Positions 24,600 through 32,740 of a DNA stretch of 42,657 nt are shown piece after piece. Numbering within the stretch: the stretch's first letter is position 1; each line of letters begins with the position of its first letter. The stretch lies in assembly GCA_964632995.1 (NCBI GenBank), contig CAZWDL010000062.1, forward strand, positions 1-42,657, in the 5' to 3' direction. A program made the translations under genes and the position numbers. This stretch comes from CAZWDL01 sp964632995. GTDB taxonomy: Bacteria > Bacteroidota > Bacteroidia > Chitinophagales > Saprospiraceae. Below the pieces are notes generated by a model. It searched no databases, was not told where the DNA came from, and saw only the letters and a list, made by a program, of their open reading frames with translations.

Positions 24600-24704
24600 A
24601 CTTCTGCCCCCGGGACAAATTAACCCATTTAAAAAAAATCATTTTTTTTTGTTCCGCACCCACCAAAATGGGATCGCGTCGCATCTACACCAACAGAAGT
24701 TCTT

Positions 24705-25058
24705 TTGAAGCCTTTTATACCAGCATTATTGTGGGGAGTAGTTATCTTGCTGCTCTCTGTGATGCGGGGCACTGAGCTCCCGACGACCTTGCAGTCGCTG
24801 ATCTCTTTTGACAAAGCAGCCCACGCGCTGGCCTACTTCACGCTGGCCGGTCTGCTGACTTGGGGATTCCACCGGCGGGGAGAGCTGGGCCGCCGACAGG
24901 CCTGGACCGTTTTTTTGCTGGCCGCGGGCTTCGGTATTGTGGTAGAAGGGTTACAGTACGCTTTTTTCCCACACAGATATTTTGAATTCTTAGACATTAT
25001 CGCTAATATTATTGGTTCCTTTTTGGGCCTTTTTGCACTTAAATTTTTTTTAAAATAA
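24705..25058 (+). CDS. VanZ-like membrane protein
   Basis: Inner-membrane protein of the VanZ-like family, 117 residues. It has four predicted transmembrane helices: residues about 4-20, 38-54, 62-83 and 95-115. The conserved DKAAHALAYFTLAGL segment and the VVEGLQYAFFPHRYFEFLDIIANIIG block identify the family. Its role is unclear; VanZ itself gives low-level teicoplanin resistance, but most members are uncharacterised. The likely start is a TTG at 24705, since no in-frame ATG lies upstream. The gene sits between gcvH and tonB, with only 11 bases to tonB, so those two are co-transcribed. Confidence 0.82.
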   Translation: MKPFIPALLWGVVILLLSVMRGTELPTTLQSLISFDKAAHALAYFTLAGLLTWGFHRRGELGRRQAWTVFLLAAGFGIVVEGLQYAFFPHRYFEFLDIIANIIGSFLGLFALKFFLK

Positions 25059-25069
25059 ACCTTGTCAGT

Positions 25070-25987
25070 ATGGATTTGTCTTTTGAAGGCGGTACGCTCC
25101 TGATATTCCTGGCGGGTTTGATCATTTTCGTTGTCGCACTTGTACTGATCATGAAACGCATGATGACACAGCGTGCGGCAAGCGACGAGCTCTCTCATAA
25201 GTATGAGGGTAAAGGCTCGCCGCTGGAAGCTAGAACGAAATACCCCGAAGCGGATGCTTTCCGCTACAGCGGTACCTTCTTCAATCTCGGCCTGGCGCTC
25301 GCCATCGGCCTGACGATCATGGCTTTCAGCTGGACGCTGTACGAAGATCAAGTGATCATCCCGGAGGACGCCCTGGAGCTGCCCGATGAAATCGAGGTAG
25401 AACCGCCACGTACGGCCGAGCCGCCGCCACCACCACCACCACCGCCGCCACCCGTAATTGAAGAGGTGCCGGAAGAAGAAATTCTCGAAGAAGAGGAAGT
25501 GGAATTCGTTGACCAGTCGGTAGAAGTCGATGAAATCGTCGAAGCACCGCCGCAGGAAGAAGCACCACCTCCTCCGCCACCACCACCGCCACCACCACCG
25601 GAACCTAAAGTGGAAGAAATTTTTAAGGTGGTAGAAGAAATGCCGCGATTCCCTGCGCCCGAGTGTGAAAACCTGGGTACCATGCAGGAGAAGAAAGCTT
25701 GCTCCGACAAAGCCATGCTGGAATTCATTTACAAGAACATTAAGTATCCGGCAATTGCCCGCGAGAACGGTGTAGAAGGAACGGTTGTCATTCAGTTCGT
25801 TGTAGAAAAAGATGGCTCCATCGCTCAGGCGAAAATCCTTCGTGACATCGGCGCCCAATGCGGCGGGGAAGCCTTGCGCGTGGTCAACCTCATGAATGAG
25901 AAAGGCCTTAGCTGGGTTCCCGGCAAACAACGCGGACGTTCCGTGCGCGTACAGTTCAACCTGCCGGTTAAATTCCGCCTCGAGTAA
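25070..25987 (+). CDS. TonB family energy transducer
   Basis: Periplasm-spanning protein that couples the proton motive force to outer-membrane TonB-dependent transporters; 305 residues. Two hydrophobic helices are visible, residues 8-29 (LLIFLAGLIIFVVALVLI) and about 72-92 (FNLGLALAIGLTIMAF), unlike the single anchor of classical TonB. The periplasmic linker has two polyproline blocks of 11 and 12 residues separated by an acidic segment. The C-terminal TonB domain (about 220-305) includes YPAIARENGVEGTVVIQFVV, the LRDIGAQCGGEALRVV segment and the final VQFNLPVKFRLE. Its partners ExbB and ExbD are not in the window. A strong terminator follows. Confidence 0.92.
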   Translation: MDLSFEGGTLLIFLAGLIIFVVALVLIMKRMMTQRAASDELSHKYEGKGSPLEARTKYPEADAFRYSGTFFNLGLALAIGLTIMAFSWTLYEDQVIIPEDALELPDEIEVEPPRTAEPPPPPPPPPPPVIEEVPEEEILEEEEVEFVDQSVEVDEIVEAPPQEEAPPPPPPPPPPPPEPKVEEIFKVVEEMPRFPAPECENLGTMQEKKACSDKAMLEFIYKNIKYPAIARENGVEGTVVIQFVVEKDGSIAQAKILRDIGAQCGGEALRVVNLMNEKGLSWVPGKQRGRSVRVQFNLPVKFRLE

Positions 25988-26013
25988 ACGATAATTTTAC
26001 CACTATTTCACTT

Positions 26014-26055
26014 AAACGGCTAGTCACCTATTTTCCCGGTGACTAGCCGTTTTTT
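26014..26055 (+). terminator. Intrinsic terminator of the gcvH-VanZ-tonB unit
   Basis: A perfect 15-base-pair stem (26014-26028 with 26038-26052, core CGGCTAGTCACC) with a 9-base loop is followed by a T-run reaching 26055, 27 bases after the tonB stop. Confidence 0.92.
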
Positions 26056-26262
26056 ATTTCACTTTCCTTACGAGCAACTTTTAAACCGATCCGGCGTTTT
26101 TATTGTATTACCAAAGGATAGAAAGCCGGCATTCCCGGATAGCGCAATCCTCCCCTCGCTACTCCGCGGCGCCTTACGGCCTTTATCCGCCGACTTTAAT
26201 ATATTCAGGGCATGATTCCTGAAACTGACCGGCCTATTTACCATCATTGAAAAAGAAGGAAA

Positions 26263-28059
26263 ATGCGAGTTCTGATTCTCTTGCTTATTTGTGCTCTTCC
26301 CCTTGCTGTTCAAGCCCAGGATGCCCGGCTGGCCCAACAGTACTACCGGAACGGGGAATACGAAAAAGCCGCCGTCCTCTACGAACAGCTCTTTCAAAGC
26401 AACGAAAACAACGATTTCTACCTGGACCGCTACGTCGAATGCCTCTTGTCTTTGGAAGATTACAACGGTGCAGAGAAAGTCATCAAACGACAACTGCGCC
26501 GCGAGCCGGACAACGTAAAGCTTTTCGTTACCTATGGCAAGCTCTACGAACGCCAGTTCAAAGACGATGAAGCACAAAAACAGTACCGCAAGGCTATCGA
26601 CAATTTGCCGCGCGACCGCTTTGCCGTCATCAAGCTGGCCAATGCATTCTCCTCGCTGACAAAATACGACCTGGCCATAGAAACCTACGAAAAAGGCGCC
26701 CAGCTACTTAAAGACGATCAGATCTTCGCCTACTACCTGGCCGACTTGTATCGCCGCAAGGGGGATTCTGAAAAAATGATCAAGTACTACCTCAATAGCC
26801 TGGAGGCCAACCCCAGCCGGCTCGAAAACCTGCAGACCATCTTTCAGCGTTATCTCAGTGAAGAAGACTTCTTCGAACTACAAAAGCAATTGTATACCCG
26901 CATACAGGAGAGCGACGATGCTGCCTACTACCCGGAACTGCTGGCCTGGGTCTTCATTCAGCGCAAAGACTATAAAAGCGCCTTCCGGCAAGTGCGGGCG
27001 CTCGACCGCCGCTTTCGCGAAAACGGCGGCCGTGTATATCAGTTGGCGCAAATCGCCGCCAATGACAAAGACTACGACGCCGCTATCGAAGCATACGACT
27101 ATATCGTGGAAAGTAAAGGCGCCAATTCCACTTTCTACATCGACGCCAAACGGGAATCGCTCCAGGCACGCCGGGATAAAATCGTCGAGGGGTACGATTA
27201 TACCCAGCAAGATCTGTTAGAACTGGAAAAACAATACGAGAACTTCCTCCAGGAGTTTGGCCGCTCCAAAATCACCGCCAGTATTGTTCTGGAACTCGCC
27301 AAACTGCAAGCCCTGCATCTCAATCAGCTGGATAATGCAATCTCTTTGCTGCAGGAGATACTCGAATTTCCCAATGTAGACCCCGGCCTCGAAGCCGTCG
27401 CCAAACTCAACCTGGGCGATTACTACCTTATGAACGGTGAAGTGTGGGAAGCCACTCTGCTCTACTCTCAGGTCGATAAAGCCTTTAAAGAAGATATGCT
27501 GGGCCACGAGGCCCGCTACCGCAATGCCAAACTCTCTTATTACAGCGGCGACTTCCAATGGGCACAGGCGCAATTTGATGTGCTGAAAGCTTCTACTTCC
27601 AAACTGATCGCCAACGATGCACTCGACCTGTCGGTCTTTATCATGGATAACCTGGGACTCGATTCCACCGTTGCCGCCCTGAACCTTTATGCTGAAGCCG
27701 ACCTCCTCGTCTTCCAAAATCAGTTCGATGAAGCTTTCCTCAAACTGGATACGCTACTCTACGAATACCCCGAACACGCCCTGGAGGACGACGTGCTCTA
27801 CCTCAAAGCCAAAATTTACCAGAAACAAAGAGAATTTGAACAGGCTGCCGAAGCCCTGAAGCGCATCATCGATAAGCACCCCGAAGAAATCCGGGCCGAC
27901 AATGCCATCTTTCAACTCGGCGAGCTATACGAATTACACCTCGGCGATATTGAGAAAGCAAAAACGCTGTACGAAACACTTTTTATTGACTACTCCGGTA
28001 GCACCTATGCCGTAGAGGCGCGTAAAAGGTACCGACGGCTGAGGGGTGATGATGTTTGA
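26263..28059 (+). CDS. Secreted tetratricopeptide repeat protein
   Basis: Periplasmic or outer-membrane-associated TPR protein of 598 residues. Residues 1-19 form a signal peptide (RVLILLLICALPLAVQAQ). The rest is a long series of helix pairs with TPR spacing, for example YYRNGEYEKAAVLYEQLFQ at the start, FVTYGKLYERQFKDDEAQKQY, and late copies near YQKQREFEQAAEALKRIIDKHP and LHLGDIEKAKTLYETLFIDYSG. The last two resemble YfgC/BamD-like outer-membrane assembly TPRs, but no specific identity is claimed. It probably acts as a scaffold. It follows the tonB terminator and no gene is downstream on this strand for about 670 bases. Confidence 0.85.
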   Translation: MRVLILLLICALPLAVQAQDARLAQQYYRNGEYEKAAVLYEQLFQSNENNDFYLDRYVECLLSLEDYNGAEKVIKRQLRREPDNVKLFVTYGKLYERQFKDDEAQKQYRKAIDNLPRDRFAVIKLANAFSSLTKYDLAIETYEKGAQLLKDDQIFAYYLADLYRRKGDSEKMIKYYLNSLEANPSRLENLQTIFQRYLSEEDFFELQKQLYTRIQESDDAAYYPELLAWVFIQRKDYKSAFRQVRALDRRFRENGGRVYQLAQIAANDKDYDAAIEAYDYIVESKGANSTFYIDAKRESLQARRDKIVEGYDYTQQDLLELEKQYENFLQEFGRSKITASIVLELAKLQALHLNQLDNAISLLQEILEFPNVDPGLEAVAKLNLGDYYLMNGEVWEATLLYSQVDKAFKEDMLGHEARYRNAKLSYYSGDFQWAQAQFDVLKASTSKLIANDALDLSVFIMDNLGLDSTVAALNLYAEADLLVFQNQFDEAFLKLDTLLYEYPEHALEDDVLYLKAKIYQKQREFEQAAEALKRIIDKHPEEIRADNAIFQLGELYELHLGDIEKAKTLYETLFIDYSGSTYAVEARKRYRRLRGDDV

Positions 28060-28339
28060 GAAAGATTGTTGAAGGCTTAAGCCGCCCACAACGCTCGCGG
28101 GCGGCTGGAAAAGAACAGAGGCAGAAAATCAATGTATCTGTGTTTCCTCTTCCTTACCAGTAAACATGCAAAAGCCGCAGGATGGTGCAACAACCATCCT
28201 GCGGCTTTAACGTTTTCATATAAAATAAGCGTGAAAAGCGTATAGAATCTCGACTCGCGCGGTATGAATCCGCAAAAAATGGTTACAGACCGCACGATTT
28301 CCTTCAGAAAAGATCAGTAGTAGGTGGGTAAGCGTCGGC
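28060..28339. other. Gap between the TPR gene and rpmH
   Basis: No gene is supported here. It contains a GCCGCCC/GGGCGGC hairpin near 28081-28105 and the rpmH terminator candidate at 28171-28208. An open frame across the second hairpin on the minus strand looks accidental. Confidence 0.5.
28171..28208 (-). terminator. Terminator candidate downstream of rpmH
   Basis: Exact 16-base-pair stem (28171-28186 with 28193-28208, core GCCGCAGGATGGT) with a 6-base loop. Short T-runs follow on the minus strand. It lies about 130 bases beyond the rpmH stop and faces the end of the TPR gene, so it may serve both strands. Confidence 0.65.
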
Positions 28340-28495
28340 TTACTTCAGCCGCTTCTCGTCAGATACGGTCAGCTTGTGCCGTCCCTTGGCGCGTCGTCGC
28401 GCCAGTATTTTACGCCCGTTCTTACTACTCATGCGAGAGCGAAACCCGTGCTTGTTCTTGCGCTTTCTTCTCGACGGTTGAAATGTCCTTTTCAT
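28340..28495 (-). CDS. rpmH: Ribosomal protein L34
   Basis: Component of the 50S ribosomal subunit; a 51-residue, strongly basic protein. The minus strand from the ATG at 28495 translates to MKRTFQPSRRKRKNKHGFRS and continues with RMSSKNGRKILARRRAKGRH to the end DEKRLK and a TAA stop at 28340-28342. This is the conserved L34 pattern (MKRTFQPS, KHGFR.RM, GR.IL..RR.KGR). In many bacteria rpmH sits beside rnpA or dnaA; here it stands alone. A consensus promoter lies just upstream. Confidence 0.97.
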   Translation of the reverse strand: MKRTFQPSRRKRKNKHGFRSRMSSKNGRKILARRRAKGRHKLTVSDEKRLK

Positions 28496-28536
28496 TACAA
28501 ATTCTTTTTTCTTGTATCCCTATTCCAAAAGCCCGA

Positions 28537-28568
28537 CAAAGGTACAAGTATTTTGACAAATAGCCAAA
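28537..28568 (-). promoter_or_regulatory. Consensus promoter of rpmH
   Basis: On the minus strand TTTG (28568-28565) and TACCTTTG (28544-28537) are separated by exactly 20 bases. This is the best Bacteroidota -33/-7 match in the window, as expected for a highly expressed ribosomal protein gene. The rpmH ATG is 41 bases downstream of it. Confidence 0.75.
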
Positions 28569-28690
28569 TACGAGAAATTTTTCCTCCTAAATATTATCTT
28601 TAGGGCCAAGAAAAAGAAATGCCTGCCTTTTTCAGGCGGCGGGTACAAAGAAGAATTGGACGCCAATCAAAGCCTATTGGACGCCGGGAG

Positions 28691-28709
28691 CTAGTGCCTC
28701 CGGCACTAG
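28691..28709. repeat. Short perfect hairpin before the DUF1295 gene
   Basis: CTAGTGCC (28691-28698) and GGCACTAG (28702-28709) form an 8-base-pair stem with a 3-base loop, 18 bases before the DUF1295 ATG. Its size and triplet loop match the small GC arms of the cloverleaf repeat at 12495-12634. Confidence 0.55.
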
Positions 28710-28727
28710 TTAAAACAACCTCGCGAC

Positions 28728-29630
28728 ATGACGAACAATCAATTCCGCAGCACTTCTCGTGCTATCGCTTTCACCTATGTCACCCTTGCCTACCTGAGCG
28801 GCTTGATCGCCGCCTTAATAACCGGATATTATTGCCGGCAGCAAGGCTACGATACGCTAACGACTATTGCTACCGCTGACTTCATCGGTACGGTCGTGAT
28901 TTTTCTATTCAGTTTCTTTTTCAACAACAGCAGCTTTTACGATCCCTACTGGAGTGTCGTTCCCATCATTATCAGCGTTTATCTGGCTATGCTAGGCTGG
29001 GACAGCGGCGCCAGCCACGCCCGCATCGGCATGCTCCTCTTACTGGTCAATTTCTGGGGCATCCGGCTGACCTATAACTGGGCGCGCGGATGGCGGGGCT
29101 TGCACCAACAGGACTGGCGCTACGATGATCTTCAGGAAAAAACGGGAAAGTGGTACTGGTTGGTAAGCTTTTCCGGAATTCACCTCTTTCCTACGGTGCT
29201 GGTATACTTGGGCTGCTTGTCTCTATATCCCGCTATGGCGATAGACGGGCAGCCGCTCAACTTTCTGGATCTGCTTGCCGGTATCGTCACCTTTGGCGCC
29301 ATTCTCATCGAAGCTGTTGCCGATCAGCAGCTCCGGCGTTTTGTTAAAAAACGTAAAGAGCCGGGTAAAACACTGACCAGCGGACTATGGGCCTTCTCCC
29401 GGCATCCCAATTATTTTGGTGAAACCGCTTTCTGGTGGGGGCTCTTTCTTTTCGCCATGGCAGCCCGGCCCGATTACTGGTGGGTGATTATCGGACCGCT
29501 TTCTATGACGCTGCTGTTCAACTTCATCAGCATTCCGATGATTGACCGGCGTATGCTGAAGCGACGCAGTGATTATCAGGTGGTCATGCAAACCATCCCA
29601 CGCTGGCTTCCCTGGTTTCCCAGGAAGTAA
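28728..29630 (+). CDS. DUF1295 family membrane protein
   Basis: Polytopic inner-membrane protein of 300 residues in the DUF1295 / steroid 5-alpha-reductase-like group. About seven hydrophobic helices are visible. The C-terminal half carries the family signature: RRFVKKRKEPGKTLTSGLWAF, SRHPNYFGETAFWWGLFLFA and the segment with SIPMIDRRMLKRRSDYQ. Such proteins resemble isoprenylcysteine methyltransferases and lipid reductases; the HPNY segment is the likely cofactor-binding part. The substrate is unknown. It stands alone, convergent with frr, and a hairpin overlapping its stop codon probably ends both transcripts. Confidence 0.88.
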   Translation: MTNNQFRSTSRAIAFTYVTLAYLSGLIAALITGYYCRQQGYDTLTTIATADFIGTVVIFLFSFFFNNSSFYDPYWSVVPIIISVYLAMLGWDSGASHARIGMLLLLVNFWGIRLTYNWARGWRGLHQQDWRYDDLQEKTGKWYWLVSFSGIHLFPTVLVYLGCLSLYPAMAIDGQPLNFLDLLAGIVTFGAILIEAVADQQLRRFVKKRKEPGKTLTSGLWAFSRHPNYFGETAFWWGLFLFAMAARPDYWWVIIGPLSMTLLFNFISIPMIDRRMLKRRSDYQVVMQTIPRWLPWFPRK

Positions 29631-29657
29631 CAAGACCGGGAGTTTCCCGGTCTTGTT
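29629..29657. terminator. Bidirectional terminator between DUF1295 and frr
   Basis: A perfect 13-base-pair stem (29629-29641 with 29645-29657, AACAAGACCGGGA) with a 3-base loop lies between the two convergent genes and overlaps the DUF1295 stop codon. Short T and A runs on the two sides could serve both directions. Confidence 0.7.
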
Positions 29658-29675
29658 TCGCGCTCCTGGTCTTTT

Positions 29676-30239
29676 TTACACGGTCATCACATCCTTTTCC
29701 TTGGCCTCGATCAGTTGATCTACCTTCTTGGAATACTCATCGGTAAGTTCCTGGACCTCCGCTTCCTTGCGTTTGGCGGCATCTTCCGGGTATCCTTCCT
29801 TGGTGGCGTTCTTGATCTGGTCCATCGCCTTGTGGCGGGCATTGCGAATGCTGACCTTGGTATCTTCACCCAGGGCCTTGGCCTGCTTGACCAGGTCGCG
29901 GCGGCGCTCTTCGGTGAGTGGCGGAATATTAATTCGGATCAGTTCTCCGTCGTTTTGTGGGGTCAATCCGAGATTCGCTTCGAAAATGGCCTTTTCGATA
30001 GGAGCGAGCATCGATTTTTCCCAGGGTTGAATGACCAGGGTTTTGGCATCTGAAGTAGAGACATTCGCCACCTGGTTGAGCGGAGTAAGGTTGCCGTAAT
30101 AGGGCACCTTTATACCTGCCAGCATGGAGGGCGATGCCTTACCGGTTCGAATTTTGGCTAGTTCCTGCTGAAGGTGCTGAATCGAACTTTCCATCTCTTT
30201 CTTCGCCTGCTGAATAGCATTATTTACGTCGTCCTGCAT
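29676..30239 (-). CDS. frr: Ribosome recycling factor
   Basis: Cytoplasmic factor that, with EF-G, splits ribosomes after termination; 187 residues as usual. Conserved segments include LAKIRTGKASPSMLAGIKVPYYG split here, PLNQVANVS, ADAKTLVIQPW in the variant DAKTLVIQPWEKSM, RINIPPLTEERRRDLVKQAK and the helical C-terminus EVQELTDEYSKKVDQLIEAKEKDVM. The ATG at 30239 begins MQDDVNNAIQQA. It follows yugP after 73 bases, on the same strand as serS. In many bacteria frr lies beside pyrH, which is not present here. Confidence 0.97.
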   Translation of the reverse strand: MQDDVNNAIQQAKKEMESSIQHLQQELAKIRTGKASPSMLAGIKVPYYGNLTPLNQVANVSTSDAKTLVIQPWEKSMLAPIEKAIFEANLGLTPQNDGELIRINIPPLTEERRRDLVKQAKALGEDTKVSIRNARHKAMDQIKNATKEGYPEDAAKRKEAEVQELTDEYSKKVDQLIEAKEKDVMTV

Positions 30240-30312
30240 AACTTAAACAATTGATTTTAATTTCTGATATTGGTCCTAAAGTAGGCAAAAAAGTCGCCTT
30301 CTTAGAAGAATG

Positions 30313-31002
30313 CTAGTCATTGCTTGCCCCCATGTAGCGCAGAATCAGGTACAGCAGCATGATGAGTGCCGACAGGGCTGCGGCGACGTAAGTCATGGCC
30401 GCCCACCATAGCGCGTCCTTAGCGCCGTCGTATTCAGCGCCTCTGGTTACGCCCGAATTGTCGAGCCATACCAGCGCACGGCGGCTGGCGTCAAACTCCA
30501 CCGGCACGGTGATCAGGCTGAACAGGGTGGTGATCGCAAAAGCGATGATCGTGATGAGCAGCAAGCCAGGCGCCGAAAGCATAAAGGCGGCAATCAGCAA
30601 CCACTGCTGCGCCATTGCGGAAAACTGGACGACCGGCACCAGCGCCGAGCGAACTTGTAACATGCCGTATGACTTCGCGTGTTGTACAGCGTGGCCGCAT
30701 TCGTGAGCAGCCACAGCCGCTGCCGATATGCTACGCCCGTTATAAACTTCAGGGCTGAGCGATACTGTTTTTGAAGCCGGATTGTAGTGGTCGGTAAGGA
30801 AACCTCTTCCTTCCACTATTTTTACATCGTTGATTCCAAAATGACGCAGCATAGACTCGGCTACCTCGCGCCCCCTCATTCCGGAACGCAGGGGAACCTG
30901 GCTGTATTTATTGAACTTCCCCTTTAGACGCTGGCTGATAACCATCCCCACAACGGAAAGGATACCAGCAATGATCATATACCCATAGTATCCAGTCAAC
31001 AT
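30313..31002 (-). CDS. YugP-like zinc metallopeptidase
   Basis: Membrane-anchored neutral zinc metallopeptidase of the YugP family, 230 residues. The catalytic HExxH is His100-Glu101-His104 (AAHECGHAVQH). The conserved VPVEFDASRRAL follows, containing the third zinc ligand region. Hydrophobic segments lie at about residues 5-23, 120-160 and 205-225. The ATG at 31002 gives the family N-terminus; an upstream open frame runs into the end of serS and is not part of it. The protein might act in membrane protein quality control, but its substrate is unknown. It probably shares a transcript with serS, which ends 55 bases upstream. Confidence 0.88.
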   Translation of the reverse strand: MLTGYYGYMIIAGILSVVGMVISQRLKGKFNKYSQVPLRSGMRGREVAESMLRHFGINDVKIVEGRGFLTDHYNPASKTVSLSPEVYNGRSISAAAVAAHECGHAVQHAKSYGMLQVRSALVPVVQFSAMAQQWLLIAAFMLSAPGLLLITIIAFAITTLFSLITVPVEFDASRRALVWLDNSGVTRGAEYDGAKDALWWAAMTYVAAALSALIMLLYLILRYMGASND

Positions 31003-31057
31003 AGCGGATTCATTTTTTTTACTTAAGAAATCTGAACAAGAAGTGCTTGATAGATTC

Positions 31058-32335
31058 TCAATCGATGCGTTCAAAGCCCGTGTAGCTTTGAAGCGCCTTA
31101 GGGATAACAATTCCCTCCGGAGTTTGGTTGTTCTCCAACAATGCGGCAACGATACGCGCCAGGGCCAACGCACTACCGTTGAGGGTGTGGGCAAGCCGGT
31201 TGTTCTTGCCATCCCGGAATCGCAACTTCATGCGGTTACTCTGATAGGTTTCGAAATTGGATACAGAGCTCACTTCCAGCCAGCGTTTCTGAGCTGCAGA
31301 ATAAACTTCGAAATCGTAAGTAAGCGCGGCCGTAAATCCCAGGTCGCCACCGCAAAGCCGCACGATGCGATAAGGCAATTCCAGCCGTTCGAGCAGATAG
31401 GACACATGCCGGAGCATCTCCTCCAGGGCCTCGTAGGAACGATCGGGATGTTCTATGCGCACAATTTCCACTTTGTCAAACTGATGTACCCGGTTAAGAC
31501 CGCGCACGTGGGCCCCGTAGGAACCCGCTTCCCGCCGGAAACAAGGCGTGTACCCACAAATCTTGAGCGGAAAGTCCGTCTCATCCAGGATGGCATCCCG
31601 GTAAATATTGGTCAGCGGCACCTCAGCGGTAGGAATGAGATACAGGTTGTCTTTTTCAGCGTGGTACATCTGCCCTTCCTTATCGGGAAGCTGCCCCGTA
31701 GCCCGCGCCGTATCCTCGTTGACCAGCAATGGCGGGATGACCTCGTCATATCCGGCCTTGCCGGCTTCGTCCAGAAAAAAGCTGATCAGGGCCCGCTGCA
31801 ATTTCGCGCCCTTGCCCAGATAGACCGGAAATCCGGAGCCCGTCAGCTTGACGCCCAGAGACAGGTCGAAAATGGGGTATCGCTCAGCTAGCTCCCAGTG
31901 GGGAAGCGCTTCTCCTCCCAATTCAGGCAACTCCTTGTCCCAGCTCTTGTAAATTTCGTTGTCCTCCTCACTGTCGCCGGCCGGAACCGAAGGATGCGGC
32001 ACATTGGGCACCTGCAGCAATAGCTCAAACAATTCCTGCTCGGCATTTTTCATTTGCTCCTCCAGGCGCCGGGAGTTTTCTTTCAACTCGCCGACTTTGG
32101 CTTTCAGCTCTTCTGCTGCTTCTCCTTTACCTTCCCGGTAGAGCTGCCCAATTTCATTCGACAATTTTTTCTGTTCCGCTAACAATTGATCCCGCTCCGT
32201 TTGAGAGCGCTTTCGCAAACTGTCCGTTTCGATGATTTGATCGATGAGTTGGAGGTCTTCCTCTTCAAAGCTTCTGATTTTCAACCCTTCAATAACTCGG
32301 TCGCGATTCTCGCGAATGAAATTCAGCTCCAGCAT
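31058..32335 (-). CDS. serS: Seryl-tRNA synthetase
   Basis: Class II aminoacyl-tRNA synthetase that charges tRNA-Ser and the selenocysteine tRNA; 425 residues. The N-terminal long coiled coil (about residues 30-110) binds the tRNA variable arm. Class II motifs are visible: motif 2 in CFRREAGSYGAHVRGLNRVHQF and motif 3 in NGSALALARIVAALLENNQ. The LVNEDTARATGQLPDKEGQ and LIPTAEVPLTNIYRDAI segments of the serine-binding region are also present. The start ATG at 32335 gives MLELNFIRENRD, the usual N-terminus. It begins a serS-yugP-frr unit on the minus strand, with a TATCTTTG promoter element 81 bases upstream. Confidence 0.98.
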   Translation of the reverse strand: MLELNFIRENRDRVIEGLKIRSFEEEDLQLIDQIIETDSLRKRSQTERDQLLAEQKKLSNEIGQLYREGKGEAAEELKAKVGELKENSRRLEEQMKNAEQELFELLLQVPNVPHPSVPAGDSEEDNEIYKSWDKELPELGGEALPHWELAERYPIFDLSLGVKLTGSGFPVYLGKGAKLQRALISFFLDEAGKAGYDEVIPPLLVNEDTARATGQLPDKEGQMYHAEKDNLYLIPTAEVPLTNIYRDAILDETDFPLKICGYTPCFRREAGSYGAHVRGLNRVHQFDKVEIVRIEHPDRSYEALEEMLRHVSYLLERLELPYRIVRLCGGDLGFTAALTYDFEVYSAAQKRWLEVSSVSNFETYQSNRMKLRFRDGKNNRLAHTLNGSALALARIVAALLENNQTPEGIVIPKALQSYTGFERID

Positions 32336-32415
32336 AAAAGCAAGGTAGATTAGGCTATTTTCAAAAAATGAGATGACAATTGAACCTTCTTAACGAAGTT
32401 TTAATTACTTTTTTG

Positions 32416-32423
32416 CAAAGATA
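32416..32423 (-). promoter_or_regulatory. Bacteroidota -7 element upstream of serS
   Basis: The minus strand reads TATCTTTG, an exact TAnnTTTG match, 81 bases before the serS ATG. A -33 element is not clear. Confidence 0.5.
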
Positions 32424-32426
32424 CTA

Positions 32427-32455
32427 TTTGAATTTAAAAATTAAATGTATTTTTG
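32427..32455 (+). promoter_or_regulatory. Promoter of rho (TTTG, -7 TATTTTTG)
   Basis: TTTG at 32427-32430 and TATTTTTG at 32448-32455 are 17 bases apart, slightly short of the usual 19-21. It implies a rho leader of about 275 bases. Confidence 0.55.
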
Positions 32456-32685
32456 TTGCGACGAAAGCACTTAGGCACACCTATTAATATCACTTGCATC
32501 TTAATCAAGCTCAATTTTATTAGGTGTTTCACTCAGTCCTGCTGTATTCCCACATACTCTTTTTGTTGAAAGCGATTGGGTCCCGGGTCGGGATAATGAG
32601 GTGACAAGACAAAACGATATCCCCGCGTAGTATTTTCCATATAACACTAGAATTTTTTTCTAAACCGAGCGGTCTTTGCTACAAG

Positions 32686-32740
32686 CCATTTTCTATTACC
32701 ACTTTTCTACTTACTAAAAATCTTACACACCATACATTAT
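32686..32740 (+). promoter_or_regulatory. G-free leader segment before the rho start (possible Rho-binding site)
   Basis: Fifty-five consecutive bases contain no G, from just after base 32685 to the second base of the rho start codon, and they are rich in C and T. Rho binds unstructured C-rich, G-poor RNA, and E. coli rho is known to be autoregulated by Rho-dependent termination in its leader. The position suggests the same arrangement here, which is inference. Confidence 0.45.

Larger units (their letters stand above)
32336..32738. other. Divergent serS-rho promoter region and rho leader
   Basis: No gene lies here. It contains facing promoter elements for serS (32423-32416) and rho (32427-32455) and a 280-base rho leader. 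The last 53 bases before the rho ATG, continuing to 32740, contain no G at all. Confidence 0.6.

Noticed and set aside
28077..28295. A 72-codon minus-strand frame downstream of rpmH
   Set aside because: It reads through a 16-base-pair terminator-like hairpin and has no family features.
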